The notes under the pieces: model-generated
Databases searched by the model: none
What the model was told of the DNA's origin: nothing
Seen by the model: the letters and a program-made list of their open reading frames with translations, nothing else
From: Nonomuraea jiangxiensis
GTDB taxonomy: Bacteria; Actinomycetota; Actinomycetes; Streptosporangiales; Streptosporangiaceae
Reading direction: 5' to 3'
DNA length: 64,000 nucleotides
Assembly (NCBI RefSeq): GCF_900099965.1
Contig: NZ_FNDJ01000001.1
Span: 543,766-607,765, forward strand
Program-made: the position numbers and the translations under genes
Shown: piece by piece, positions 8,296 to 16,824 of the stretch
Layout of the letters: every line of letters begins with the position of its first letter
Numbering within the stretch: position 1 is the stretch's first letter

Positions 8296-9609
8296 ATGCC
8301 CGCTGACCCCCGTCCCGGACCCCCGCCCCTCACCCGCCGCTCCTTCGGCAGGCTCGCCGCCGGCGTCGCGGGCGGCGCCGCCCTGGCCGGCTGCGCCCCC
8401 GGCCGCGGCGCCCCCTCCCGCGACACGCCGCTGCGCGTCATGGGGGTCAACCACGTCTGGTCCCAGGCGATCAGCAAGTACGTCCCCGAGTTCGAGGAGC
8501 TGATCGGCCGCCGGGTCTCCATGTCGCTGCTCACCGCGGACCAGCTCTCCAACAGCTACAACGTCAAGCTCAACGCCTCCGGCACCGACATCGACGTGAT
8601 GATGATGCGGGCCCTGCAGGAGCAGTTGCTGTTCGCGCACAACGGCTGGCTGGCCGACCTCACCGGCCGGGTGACCGGCGACGCGGCCTTCCGGTGGGCC
8701 GACTTCCTGCAGGCGGCGCGCGAGCGCTCGACGACGGGGGGCAAGGTGCTGAGCGTCCCGATCGTGACCGAGCGCGCGGCTCTCTACTACCGCAAGGACC
8801 TGGTGGCCAAGCCGCCGGCGACCCTCGACGACCTCATGGAGACGTCGCTGCGGCTCACCGACCGGGGCGCGAACTTCTTCGGCTTCGTGGGCCGGGGGCA
8901 GCGCAACGGCTCGGTGAGCCAGTGGTCGAGCTTCCTGTACGCCTTCGGCGGCGACTTCACCATCGACGGCAGATCCGGCATCGGCCGGCCGGAGGCGGTC
9001 ACCGCGTACGAGTACTACGGGCGGCTGCTGCGGGAGGCAGGTCCGCCGGGTGCCACGAACATGACCCTGGAGCAGGCCATGCCGATCTTCGCCCAGGGCA
9101 AGGCGGCCTTCTACGTCGACGCCGACGCCATCTACACCAACTTCCTGGACCCGAAGGTCTCGACCGTCCAGGACACCGTGGCCTTCGCGCCGGTCCCGGC
9201 CGGGCCGCGGGGCGCGCGGCCGTACAACATCCCCTCGTGGAGTCTGGCCGTCAGCAGGTTCTCGCTGTTGCAGGACGAGGCCTGGGAGTTCCTGCGCTGG
9301 GCGGCGGGGCCGGAGATGGTGGCGCGGATCCAGGCGGACGGGATACCGGGCGCCCGCACGTCGGCGTGGTCGGCGCCGGCCACGCTCGCCTCGTTCCCGC
9401 CCGACCTCGCGGCGGCGATGCGCAGGAGCTCCGAGATCGGCGTGGGACACGACCGGCCGGAGGTCCTGCAGGTCGGCCGGGCCCGCGACATCGTCGGCCG
9501 CCCGCTCGTGGCCGGGATCCTCGGCGGGTCCGTCCCCGCCGTGGCCCGCGACGCCGACGCCGAGTTCGCCGACTTCCTCGTCCGCGACAACCGCTACCGG
9601 GAGGCCTGA
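8296..9609 (+). CDS. ABC sugar importer solute-binding lipoprotein (CUT1 family, Tat signal)
   Basis: A 437-residue extracellular binding protein. The leader has a twin-arginine TRRSFGRL followed by a hydrophobic stretch and lipobox LAGC (Cys33), so it is probably exported folded and lipid-anchored. The mature part is a family-1 carbohydrate-binding protein (periplasmic-binding fold, PIVTERAALYYRKD, FAQGKAAFYVDAD). It is the first gene of an import operon under a FadR-type operator, followed by two permeases and a sugar-acid dehydratase, which suggests a uronate or aldonate substrate or its glycoside. No strong ribosome-binding site precedes the ATG. Confidence 0.88.
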   Translation: MPADPRPGPPPLTRRSFGRLAAGVAGGAALAGCAPGRGAPSRDTPLRVMGVNHVWSQAISKYVPEFEELIGRRVSMSLLTADQLSNSYNVKLNASGTDIDVMMMRALQEQLLFAHNGWLADLTGRVTGDAAFRWADFLQAARERSTTGGKVLSVPIVTERAALYYRKDLVAKPPATLDDLMETSLRLTDRGANFFGFVGRGQRNGSVSQWSSFLYAFGGDFTIDGRSGIGRPEAVTAYEYYGRLLREAGPPGATNMTLEQAMPIFAQGKAAFYVDADAIYTNFLDPKVSTVQDTVAFAPVPAGPRGARPYNIPSWSLAVSRFSLLQDEAWEFLRWAAGPEMVARIQADGIPGARTSAWSAPATLASFPPDLAAAMRRSSEIGVGHDRPEVLQVGRARDIVGRPLVAGILGGSVPAVARDADAEFADFLVRDNRYREA

Positions 9610-9702
9610 TGACGTCCACCCCGCAGGCCGGCGACGAGCGTTTCCCGGAGGTCTCATGACGTCCACCCCGCAGGCCGGCGACGAGCGTTTCCCGGAGGTC
9701 TC
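9609..9702 (+). repeat. Perfect 47-bp tandem duplication of a translation-initiation region
   Basis: Bases 9609-9655 and 9656-9702 are identical. Each copy starts with ATG, ends with a GGAGG ribosome-binding site, and encodes the same 16-residue mini-ORF ([16 protein letters not shown]). Each mini-ORF ends in a TGA that overlaps the next ATG (9656, then the permease ATG at 9703). The unit is not a multiple of three. The permease start repeats the first 12 bases of the unit, so the copies probably arose from the permease initiation region. Confidence 0.9.
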
Positions 9703-10641
9703 ATGACGTCCACCACGGAGGTCGTGCGGGCGGCACGCCCGGCGGTTCGCGGCGAGCGTACGGTGGCGCGGGACAACCGGCGGCTGAAGTGGGTGATGCT
9801 GGCGCCCGCGCTCGCGTTCGTCGGGCTGATGATCGTCTTCCCCCTGCTCTACACGCTCAACCTGGCCTTCACCGACGCCTTCGGCGCCGTGAACGCCGCC
9901 CACTCCTACGTCGGCCCGCGTAACTTCCTCGACGCGCTCGGCGACACCCGCCGCTTCTGGCCGGCGGTGGGCCGTACCGCCCTGTTCACGGCGGGCGCGG
10001 TGGTGCTGGAGACCGTGTTCGGGCTGGCCCTGGCCATGCTCATGCGCAGGGCGTTCCGCGGGCTGCGGCTGCTGCGCACGCTGCTCGTCATCCCGCTGCT
10101 GACCACGCCGCTGGCGATCGGCATCCTGTGGCTGCTCATCCTCGACCCCACCAACGGCATCGCCAACCACCTGCTCACCTCCATGGGGCTGCCCAGGCAG
10201 GAGTTCCTCGGCTCGGTGAGCCAGTCGCTGCCCACGCTCATGCTCATCGACGTGTGGCAGTGGACGCCCATGATGACCCTGCTGCTGCTCGCCGGGCTGG
10301 CCACGCTCCCCGGCGAGCCCGAGGAGGCCGCCCGCGTGGACGGCGCCGGCGCCTGGCAGCGCTTCCGGTACGTCGTCCTGCCCATGCTCGGCCCCACCCT
10401 CGGCATCGCCGTGGTGCTGCGCTCGGTGGACGCGCTCAAGACCTTCGACCTCCTGTACGCCACCAAGGGCCCCGGCGGCGGCTCGGACTTCGAGGTCGAG
10501 ACCCTCAACATCTACGCCTACGGGCTCACCTTCGACTACCAGGAGTACGGGCTGGCCTCGGCCGTGCTCGTGCTGTTCACCGTGGCCATCGTCTGCGTCG
10601 TGATCCTGCTGCGGCGCCGTCCGGAAGGGAGGTCCGCGTGA
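9703..10641 (+). CDS. ABC sugar importer permease, MalF/UgpA-like
   Basis: A 312-residue integral membrane protein with six predicted helices and the cytoplasmic EAA loop ([12 protein letters not shown], then VLPML) that docks the ATPase. GGAGG precedes the ATG. Initiation may be coupled to two upstream 16-codon mini-ORFs made by a 47-bp duplication. It overlaps the next permease gene by 4 bp (GTGA). No ATPase gene is present in the cluster; actinomycete CUT1 systems commonly share the multipurpose ATPase MsiK encoded elsewhere. Confidence 0.92.
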   Translation: MTSTTEVVRAARPAVRGERTVARDNRRLKWVMLAPALAFVGLMIVFPLLYTLNLAFTDAFGAVNAAHSYVGPRNFLDALGDTRRFWPAVGRTALFTAGAVVLETVFGLALAMLMRRAFRGLRLLRTLLVIPLLTTPLAIGILWLLILDPTNGIANHLLTSMGLPRQEFLGSVSQSLPTLMLIDVWQWTPMMTLLLLAGLATLPGEPEEAARVDGAGAWQRFRYVVLPMLGPTLGIAVVLRSVDALKTFDLLYATKGPGGGSDFEVETLNIYAYGLTFDYQEYGLASAVLVLFTVAIVCVVILLRRRPEGRSA

Positions 10642-11441
10642 GGCTCTCGTGGCTGCGCGCCGTCGTGATCGTGGTGGTGTCCCTGGTCTTCGCGCTGCCC
10701 ATCGTCTGGATGTTCGCCGCGGCGTTCAAGACGAACGTGCAGGTGACCGACCCCAGCGTGGGCCTGTTCTTCACGCCCACGCTGGAGAACTTCGGCAACG
10801 TCCTGGCCGACGGCGAGATCCTCGCCGCGCTGCGCAACTCGCTGCTGGTCGGCGTGGTGTCGACGGTGTTGTCGGCGGTCATCGCGGTGCCCGCGGCCTG
10901 GGCGGTGGGCCGCTTCGGGATGCACCGCACCGGGTCGCTCGTGCTCGTCGCGCGCATCGTCCCCGCGGTCTCCCTGCTGGTGCCGTGGTACTACTTGTTC
11001 GCCCAGGCCGGCCTGGTGGGCAGCTACGCCGTACTGATCCTCAGCCACATGTTCGTCTCGGTGCCGCTGATCCTGTGGATCATGATCGGTTTCTTCGAGG
11101 GGCTGCCGGTCGAGCTGGAGGAGGCCGGCCGGACGGACGGGCTGACCGCGTTCGGCGCTTTCCTGCGGATCGCGCTGCCGCTGGCCGCGCCGGGCACCGC
11201 GACGGCGTCGGTGCTGGCGTTCGTGGCGAGCTGGAACAACTTCATGTTCGCGCTGATCTTCTCCGACGAGGAGACGCAGACCGCGCCCGTGACGCTGTTC
11301 AACTTCATCTCCTACGCGAGCACCGACTGGGGCGGCCTGATGGCCGCGGCCAGCCTCATGACCGTGCCGGTGGTCATCGCCGCGATCTTCGGACAGAGGT
11401 ACCTCGTCGCCGGGCTGACCGCCGGTGCCACCAAGGGCTGA
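10638..11441 (+). CDS. ABC sugar importer permease, MalG/UgpE-like
   Basis: A 267-residue partner permease with six hydrophobic segments and the EAA loop [15 protein letters not shown] followed by IALPLAAPG. The GTG at 10638 overlaps the TGA of the first permease, with GGGAGG (10627-10632) upstream, so the two are translated together and probably form the transmembrane heterodimer. An in-frame opening upstream of the GTG overlaps the first permease and is not coding. Confidence 0.92.
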   Translation: MRLSWLRAVVIVVVSLVFALPIVWMFAAAFKTNVQVTDPSVGLFFTPTLENFGNVLADGEILAALRNSLLVGVVSTVLSAVIAVPAAWAVGRFGMHRTGSLVLVARIVPAVSLLVPWYYLFAQAGLVGSYAVLILSHMFVSVPLILWIMIGFFEGLPVELEEAGRTDGLTAFGAFLRIALPLAAPGTATASVLAFVASWNNFMFALIFSDEETQTAPVTLFNFISYASTDWGGLMAAASLMTVPVVIAAIFGQRYLVAGLTAGATKG

Positions 11442-11467
11442 GCCCCGCTTCCCGAGAAAGGCCGTAC

Positions 11468-12667
11468 ATGAAGATCGTCGATGCCCGCGTGGTCGTGACC
11501 AGCCCGGGACGGAACTTCGTCACCCTGCGGATCGAGACCGACGAGGGCGTCACGGGGCTCGGCGACGCCACCCTGAACGGGCGGGAGCTCGCCGTGGTCG
11601 CCTACCTGCGCGACCACGTGGCGCCGCTGCTCGTGGGGACGGACCCGCACCGCATCGAGGACACCTGGCAGTACCTCTACCGGGGCGCCTACTGGCGGCG
11701 CGGCCCGGTGACGATGGCCGCCATCGCCGCCGTGGACGTCGCGTTGTGGGACATCAAGGCGAAGGTCGCCGGGCTGCCGCTCTACCAGTTGCTCGGCGGC
11801 GCGAGCCGCGAGCGGGTCCGCACCTACGGCCACGCGAGCGGGCGCGACCTGCCCGAGCTGTTCGACGCCGTCCGCGCCCGGCTGGCCGAGGGCTACCCCG
11901 CCATCCGGATCCAGACCGGCGTCCCCGGCCTCAAGCTCGTCTACGGCGTGCGCTCCGGCGCCCTGTCGGCCCGCTCCGTCGGCCCCGCGGTCGAGGACTG
12001 GGACACCGCCGCCTACCTGCGCCACCTGCCCGCGGTCTGCGAAGCCGTGCGGAACGAGTTCGGCCCCGACCTGCCCCTGCTGCACGACGCCCACCACCGC
12101 CTCACCCCGAGCCAGGCGGCCCGGCTGGGCAAGGACCTGGAGCCGTACGACCTGTTCTGGCTGGAGGACTGCACCCCGGCCGAGAACCAGGAGGGCCTGC
12201 GCCTGGTCCGCCGACACACCACCACGCCGCTGGCCATCGGCGAGGTGTTCAACTCCGTCTTCGACTATCAGACGCTGGTGACCGAGCAGCTCATCGACTA
12301 CGTGCGCTCCTCGGTGACCCACTTCGGCGGCGTGTCCCCGCTGCGCAGACTCTTCGACTTCGCCGCCCTCTACCAGATCAAGAGTGCCGTCCACGGGCCC
12401 GAGGACATCTCCCCCGTGGGCATGGCCGCCGCGATCCACCTGGACCTCGCCGTGCACAACTTCGGCATCCAGGAGTACGCGGGGCACACCGAGGCGACCG
12501 GCGCGGTGTTCCCGCACGCCTACACCTTCACCGACGGATACCTGCACCCGGGGGAGGAGCCTGGGCTCGGGGTCGAGCTGGACGAGGAGGCCGCCGCGGC
12601 GTACCCGTACGAGCCGGCCTACCTGCCGGTCAACCGCCTCCAGGACGGCACCGTGCACGACTGGTGA
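11468..12667 (+). CDS. manD: Enolase-superfamily sugar-acid dehydratase, D-mannonate dehydratase type (ManD/RspA-like)
   Basis: A 399-residue member of the mandelate racemase/muconate lactonizing enzyme group. Residues 1-115 are the capping domain ([14 protein letters not shown], then [23 protein letters not shown]). The barrel carries the Mg2+ ligands in DAHHR, WLEDC and IGEVF. The [15 protein letters not shown] stretch and the length resemble mannonate dehydratases, which convert D-mannonate to 2-keto-3-deoxygluconate. GAGAAAGG precedes the ATG and the gene sits 26 bp after the permease. This makes uronate/aldonate catabolism the likely role of the operon; gluconate-type substrates are also known in this family. 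Confidence 0.83.
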   Translation: MKIVDARVVVTSPGRNFVTLRIETDEGVTGLGDATLNGRELAVVAYLRDHVAPLLVGTDPHRIEDTWQYLYRGAYWRRGPVTMAAIAAVDVALWDIKAKVAGLPLYQLLGGASRERVRTYGHASGRDLPELFDAVRARLAEGYPAIRIQTGVPGLKLVYGVRSGALSARSVGPAVEDWDTAAYLRHLPAVCEAVRNEFGPDLPLLHDAHHRLTPSQAARLGKDLEPYDLFWLEDCTPAENQEGLRLVRRHTTTPLAIGEVFNSVFDYQTLVTEQLIDYVRSSVTHFGGVSPLRRLFDFAALYQIKSAVHGPEDISPVGMAAAIHLDLAVHNFGIQEYAGHTEATGAVFPHAYTFTDGYLHPGEEPGLGVELDEEAAAAYPYEPAYLPVNRLQDGTVHDW

Positions 12668-12686
12668 GGCGGCCGGTCGGGCCCGG

Positions 12687-13637
12687 TCAGCGGCCGGTCA
12701 GCACCGCCGAGACGTCCCAGAGCCGGGCCGCGGCCTCGGGGTCGAGGGCGTGCGCCGCGACCCCGGCGGGCTCGGGCGCGCCGCCGGTGACCTGCTCGCG
12801 GGGCAGCGCCTCGCCGCAGTCCTCGAAGTACCGCCCGCCGATCCCCTCCAGCAGCGGCGAGGCGGCCAGCAGCACCGAGGTGGCCGCGCCCTGCTCGACG
12901 GTCCGCCACGGGTAGGCGTCGAAGATCGCCTGCGTCTCGGCGGTGACCGCCGACCCCACCTGGTGGCGTTGCAGGTTCGTACGGATGCCGCCGGGGTGCA
13001 GCGCGTTGGCCGTGATGCCGTCCGCCGCCCACCGCCGGGCCGCCTCGACGGCGAACAGCACGTTGGCCGTCTTCGACTGCCCGTAGGCCGACCACGGCTC
13101 GTACGGCCGGCGCTCGAAGTGCAGGTCCTCGAACACCACCGGCGAGCGGAGGTGCCCGCTGGAGCTGACCGCCACGATCCTCGCGCCCCCGGCGGCGGCC
13201 AGCGCGTCGTGCAGCCCGAGCGCCAGCGCGAAATGCCCGAGATGGTTGGTGGCGAACTGCAGCTCCCATCCCTGGGCCGTCCGCCGCAGGTCCGGTACGG
13301 CCATCACGCCGGCGTTGTTCACCAGCACGTGCAGCGGCCCCTCCCAGGCCGCCGTGAACGCCGCGACGGAGGACAGGTCCGTCAGGTCGAGCACGGCGGC
13401 GGTGACGGCGGGGTTCCCGGTGCGCGCGGCGATCTCGGCCGCCACCCGCGACCCGGCCGCGGCGTCCCTGGCGGCGATGGTCACGCCGGCGCCGGCGGCG
13501 GCCAGCGCGCGGGCGGTCTCCGCGCCGATGCCGGAGGCGCCGCCGGTGACGACGGCCCGCCTGCCGCGCAGATCGACGTCCTTGAGCACCTCGTCCGTGG
13601 TGCTCTCCCTGCTGTACGGGGTGATGATGCGAGTCAT
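12687..13637 (-). CDS. Short-chain dehydrogenase/reductase (retinol-dehydrogenase-like)
   Basis: A 316-residue NADP-dependent oxidoreductase of the classical-to-extended SDR type. It has the cofactor motif TGGASGIG, NNAG, the catalytic Ser region VAVSSSGH and YGQSK with catalytic Tyr and Lys. ATG 13637 has GAGG 6 nt upstream; ATG 13649 is possible. It is divergent from an XRE regulator with an MmyB-type sensor domain, a frequent pairing in actinomycetes in which the regulator controls the reductase. The substrate is unknown. Confidence 0.88.
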   Translation of the reverse strand: MTRIITPYSRESTTDEVLKDVDLRGRRAVVTGGASGIGAETARALAAAGAGVTIAARDAAAGSRVAAEIAARTGNPAVTAAVLDLTDLSSVAAFTAAWEGPLHVLVNNAGVMAVPDLRRTAQGWELQFATNHLGHFALALGLHDALAAAGGARIVAVSSSGHLRSPVVFEDLHFERRPYEPWSAYGQSKTANVLFAVEAARRWAADGITANALHPGGIRTNLQRHQVGSAVTAETQAIFDAYPWRTVEQGAATSVLLAASPLLEGIGGRYFEDCGEALPREQVTGGAPEPAGVAAHALDPEAAARLWDVSAVLTGR

Positions 13638-13751
13638 GTCAAGCCTCATGTCCGGGTGTTACGGTTACCCGGCCCACGTTCGGGCAGCGCGCCCGCGGTA
13701 GCCAGGGTCCCCGTTACAGGGGTAGCGGCAGGACCAGGATGAACCCCGCCC

Positions 13752-13768
13752 ACCACGCATACCGTGGT
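13752..13768. promoter_or_regulatory. Palindrome ACCACG-N5-CGTGGT over the XRE promoter
   Basis: A 17-bp perfect inverted repeat that covers the -10-like TACCGT (13760-13765). The XRE start codon (13772) is 6 nt after that hexamer and has no ribosome-binding site, so the transcript is probably leaderless. The position suits autorepression and possibly control of the divergent SDR gene. Confidence 0.55.
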
Positions 13769-13771
13769 CGC

Positions 13772-14602
13772 ATGAGCAAGACGAACGAACTGGGCGCGTT
13801 CCTGCGGGCCCGCCGCGACCTCGTTCGCCCGGAGGAGGCCGGTCTGCCGGCCGGCGCCCGCCGCCGCGTCCCCGGGCTGCGCAGGGAGGAGGTGGCGCAA
13901 CTCGCCGGCATCTCCTCCGAGTACTACCTGCGTCTCGAACAGGGCCGTGACCAGCACCCGTCGCCGCAGGTGCTGGACGCCCTGGCCCGGGCGCTCGGCC
14001 TGGCGGGGGAGGCCGCCGACTACCTGCACGCGCTGGCCCGCCCGGCCCAGGGGCGTGCGGGGCGGGGCCGCCGGGAACGGGTGCCCGACGGCATCCGCCA
14101 GTTCGTCATGTCCCGTACCGACCTCCCGGCCTTGGTGCTGGGCCGCTACCAGGACGTCCTGGTGGCCAACCCGCTCGCCCTCGCGCTGTCACCCGCCAAC
14201 GCCCCCGGCGTGAACGTGCTGCGCGCCGCCTTCCTGGACCCCGAGGTCAAGGCCCTGTACGAGGACGACTGGGACTACCTCATCGGCGGCGCGGTGGCGG
14301 CGCTGCGCGCGCTGGCCGGCCCGGAGACCCGCGACCCGCACCTGGCGGAGCTGGTGGGCGACCTGTCGGTACGCAGCCACGAGTTCCGCCGCCTGTGGGC
14401 CCGCCACGACGTCCGGCCCCGCACCAGCGGCACCGCCCTCGTCAAGCACCCGCAGGTCGGGCCGATGCGGCTGAACTACGAGAAGCTCACCGTCACCGGC
14501 TCCGACGGCCTGCTCCTGGTCCTCTGGCACGCGCCCCCCGGCAGTCAGGAGGCCGAGTCGTTGTCCCTGCTCGCCCACCTGGCCGCCGAGCCGGGAGAGT
14601 AG
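13772..14602 (+). CDS. XRE-family regulator with MmyB-like ligand-binding domain
   Basis: A 276-residue regulator. Residues about 5-80 are a helix-turn-helix (LGAFLRARRD, then RREEVAQLAGISSEYYLRLEQGRD), and residues about 105-270 match the MmyB-like sensor domain (VLGRYQDVLVANPLA, LVGDLSVRSHEFRRLWARHDVR, NYEKLTV), which in relatives binds fatty acids or flavin-like ligands. ATG 13772 fits a leaderless start; ATG 13739 is an alternative. The divergent SDR gene is the probable target. Confidence 0.9.
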   Translation: MSKTNELGAFLRARRDLVRPEEAGLPAGARRRVPGLRREEVAQLAGISSEYYLRLEQGRDQHPSPQVLDALARALGLAGEAADYLHALARPAQGRAGRGRRERVPDGIRQFVMSRTDLPALVLGRYQDVLVANPLALALSPANAPGVNVLRAAFLDPEVKALYEDDWDYLIGGAVAALRALAGPETRDPHLAELVGDLSVRSHEFRRLWARHDVRPRTSGTALVKHPQVGPMRLNYEKLTVTGSDGLLLVLWHAPPGSQEAESLSLLAHLAAEPGE

Positions 14603-14626
14603 TTCCGGAGGGCGTGGCCGGTGGCT

Positions 14627-15394
14627 TCAGGCGAGGGCGGTCTCGCCGACGAGGGCCACCCGGACGGCTCCGGGGTCCTCACCGGCCAGGGGGACGGCGA
14701 AGACCGCCGCGCCCTCCGACGCCCCGTACACCAGGAACCGCATGCCGTCCTCGTCCCACGTGTCGCGGATGTCCGAGGTGAGCCGGGCGGCCGCCGAGCA
14801 GTACGCGGGGCTGCGCCGGAGCAGGTGCAGCGAGGTCTCCAGCGGGACCTGCCGGGGTGGCGGGACGGCGAGCGGGCGGCGCAGGCGTACCAGGAGGCGG
14901 CGGGCCGGGGTGAGCCAGTAGCGGTCCAGCTCCGCCGAGAGAGCCAGCAGCACCACGACCTCCAGCACGACCAGGCCGGGCAGCGGCGGGTACGGCCCCG
15001 CCCCGATCGTGAGCAGGCCGGCGGCCAGTAGCAGGCCCGCGCGGGCGAAGGCGCGCCGGTCCGCCGGGCGCGAGTGGGCCGACAGGCAGCCGCACGACGA
15101 GGTGGGCGCGGCGACGCGGGCGTACCCGAGATAGGCGAGGAAACCGGTCGCGAGCAGGGCGGCGGCCACGCCGTCGAGCGGGTGTACCGGTGGCACCAGC
15201 AGGGCGGCGGCCACCGCGAGCTCGACCAGGCCGACCAGCCGCAGGGCCGGGACCGCGCGCGCCGGGCCGGTGAGCCGGGCCAGGGCGCTCTGCCCGGCCT
15301 GCGCCCGCATCCGGCGGCCGAACAGCTTCGCGAGGCCGGCCCAGAGGAGGAAGAGGGCGATCACGTACGGCTGTGACGCGGCGATCCCGGTCAT
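14627..15394 (-). CDS. MauE/DoxX-type redox membrane protein with C-terminal soluble domain
   Basis: A 255-residue membrane protein, last in a three-gene operon. Residues 1-160 hold about four hydrophobic helices and a SSCGC motif near residue 100 at a membrane boundary. This is the arrangement of MauE-like proteins, needed with MauD for disulfide-rich methylamine dehydrogenase small subunit. Residues about 165-255 form a soluble extension not usual in MauE. TAGGAGG precedes the ATG at 15394. The upstream gene ends 10 bp away and the first gene encodes a 14-Cys protein, so a role in forming or reshuffling that protein's disulfides is a reasonable inference. Confidence 0.72.
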   Translation of the reverse strand: MTGIAASQPYVIALFLLWAGLAKLFGRRMRAQAGQSALARLTGPARAVPALRLVGLVELAVAAALLVPPVHPLDGVAAALLATGFLAYLGYARVAAPTSSCGCLSAHSRPADRRAFARAGLLLAAGLLTIGAGPYPPLPGLVVLEVVVLLALSAELDRYWLTPARRLLVRLRRPLAVPPPRQVPLETSLHLLRRSPAYCSAAARLTSDIRDTWDEDGMRFLVYGASEGAAVFAVPLAGEDPGAVRVALVGETALA

Positions 15395-15404
15395 CGGCTG
15401 CCTC

Positions 15405-16001
15405 CTAGTGCGGGGAGAAGACGGTGGCGATGTCGACCTCGTTCGTGTCCGGCCGCCATGCGCCCAGGATCTGCACGTGCTGGCTCACTTTCAGCATCGA
15501 CAGGTCCGTGGTCGGCGGCGACTCGGAGTGCACGGCGACCGACTTGCCGGGCACCACGTGGCACAGCACTTCGTGCCCGCTGTGGTCGAGGTGGAGCGTC
15601 CGGCCGGTGATGTTCTTGATGTGGCCCTTGATGTTGACGATGTTCAGCCACACCGACTCGGCGGCGAGCACCCCGTCGGGCATGAGCACACCCCTGGCGT
15701 ACAGGCCGTCGCCCGGCTGGGCCTGGTCGAACCCGACCGGTCCGAGCTTCCACAGGCTGGTGCCGTCCACGACCCTGATGGTGTGGAACACCATGTTCGA
15801 GCCCAGGACGAGCAGCGTGTTCTCCTTGATCGAGCGGATCCGGCCCTCGGCGAAGTTCGGGTCCGGGGCGCCGGGCTCGATGTCGGGCGCCGTGGTGGCG
15901 AAGGCCGCCTCGGGGCCGAGCGAGCCCAGCGCGGTCGCGGCGACGACACTCGCGCCGCCGCCGAGCACGGCTGACTTGAGCAGATCCCGTCTACTGCGCA
16001 T
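15405..16001 (-). CDS. Tat-exported protein of unknown function, two beta-barrel-like repeats
   Basis: A 198-residue protein. The leader MRSRRDLLKSAVLGG has a twin-arginine motif and is followed by a hydrophobic, Ala-rich segment ending near AFATTA, so the mature protein should be exported folded. The mature part (about 160 residues) has two copies of a G-x-I/V-...-L-x-L-...-G-D/H pattern (EGRIRSIKENTLLVLG; KGHIKNITGRTLHLD) like the small beta domains of DUF5666-type proteins. A strong AAGGAGG lies before the ATG at 16001. It is the middle gene of a tight operon between a Cys-rich protein and a MauE-like protein. I do not recognise a function. Confidence 0.7.
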   Translation of the reverse strand: MRSRRDLLKSAVLGGGASVVAATALGSLGPEAAFATTAPDIEPGAPDPNFAEGRIRSIKENTLLVLGSNMVFHTIRVVDGTSLWKLGPVGFDQAQPGDGLYARGVLMPDGVLAAESVWLNIVNIKGHIKNITGRTLHLDHSGHEVLCHVVPGKSVAVHSESPPTTDLSMLKVSQHVQILGAWRPDTNEVDIATVFSPH

Positions 16002-16012
16002 CGCCGGCCTCC

Positions 16013-16462
16013 TTATCCCGCCGCGATCTCGACCGGCCGCAGGCCGCTGGAGAGGCTCGCGATCTGGCTGTACGCGGCCGGGGTGAGGTCGATCAGCCGG
16101 TTGTTGGCGCAGGTGGCGCCGCAGCAGCTGCGCTCGCCGCAGAACAGGTCGGTCTGCGGGCCGCAGTCGGCGATCGTGGTGACGACGCTGGCGCCGCCGC
16201 ACAGCGCCGTGGTGCGGTGACGGAAACCGCAGGTCCGGCGGGTCAGGCTGACCCCGCAGCTGTCGGGACGGGTGATGGCCCAGCACGCGTCGGAGGTGTT
16301 GGGCCAGGCGTGTTGCAGGTTTCCTGAGTTGCAGGTGCCGCAGGCTCCCTTGCCCACGGTGCTGCAGGGTCCCCATGCGGTGCCGCAGCAGAACCAGGAG
16401 ACTTCTCCCTGGACGGGGCCGAGTAAGTCGGCGGGCGGGTCGGTGGACTTGCTACGCGCCAT
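16013..16462 (-). CDS. Cys-rich protein of unknown function (14 Cys in 149 residues)
   Basis: A 149-residue protein with Cys spread from residue 25 on, including WFCCGTAWGPC, GACGTC, ERSCCGATC; it has 4 Trp and no recognisable signal peptide. Cys density, length and a MauE-like neighbour recall the light chain of methylamine dehydrogenase, which has a tryptophan-derived cofactor and many disulfides, but I see no clear alignment. The ATG at 16462 has AAGGAGG 7 nt upstream; further upstream in-frame codons are not coding-like. It is the first gene of the operon. Export might be by complexing with the Tat protein encoded next; this is inference. A metal-binding or antimicrobial function is also possible. 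Confidence 0.7.
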   Translation of the reverse strand: MARSKSTDPPADLLGPVQGEVSWFCCGTAWGPCSTVGKGACGTCNSGNLQHAWPNTSDACWAITRPDSCGVSLTRRTCGFRHRTTALCGGASVVTTIADCGPQTDLFCGERSCCGATCANNRLIDLTPAAYSQIASLSSGLRPVEIAAG

Positions 16463-16529
16463 GCGCGTCCTCCTTGGGTGAGCTCTGGACGATCTCAGCG
16501 AGGGGTTTGAAGCTTTCCGACTCGATCTA

Positions 16530-16557
16530 TGAGTACCATGTAAGGATTTTTCGTCAA
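16530..16557 (-). promoter_or_regulatory. Probable promoter of the Cys-rich/Tat/MauE operon
   Basis: On the minus strand a TTGACG -35 (16552-16557) and a TACTCA -10 (16530-16535) are 16 bp apart, in a strikingly AT-rich patch. An inverted repeat TTTTTC-N10-GAAAAA (16547-16568) overlaps the -35 box and may be an operator. Confidence 0.5.
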
Positions 16558-16824
16558 TGCCGGAAAAAGAATGATTTTGGCTGACCTTTCGCGACCTGCT
16601 CAAACCCCAGCACCGTCCCTACCGGCCGTGGTGCGGACCACCGCCGGAGGTCCACGCATCCCCGGTAGAGGCGCAGCTCCAGCAGCCGATCGGCATCGGT
16701 GAACCGCGCCCCCATCCGGTCGAGCCCGGCCGTCCCCGTGCCGCCCGGCCACGGTCACCTCGTCGTCGAGGTCGAGCACGTCGGCGAGCCCGCTCCCGCC
16801 CGCGCCACTCCCCACCTGGACCCC

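Noticed and set aside
6035..10170. Very long open frames on the minus strand opposite fdhA, the FadR-type gene and the importer genes
   Set aside because: They are mirror images of strongly coding plus-strand genes in very GC-rich DNA; they are rich in Arg/His/Gly, have no domain signature and no ribosome-binding sites.
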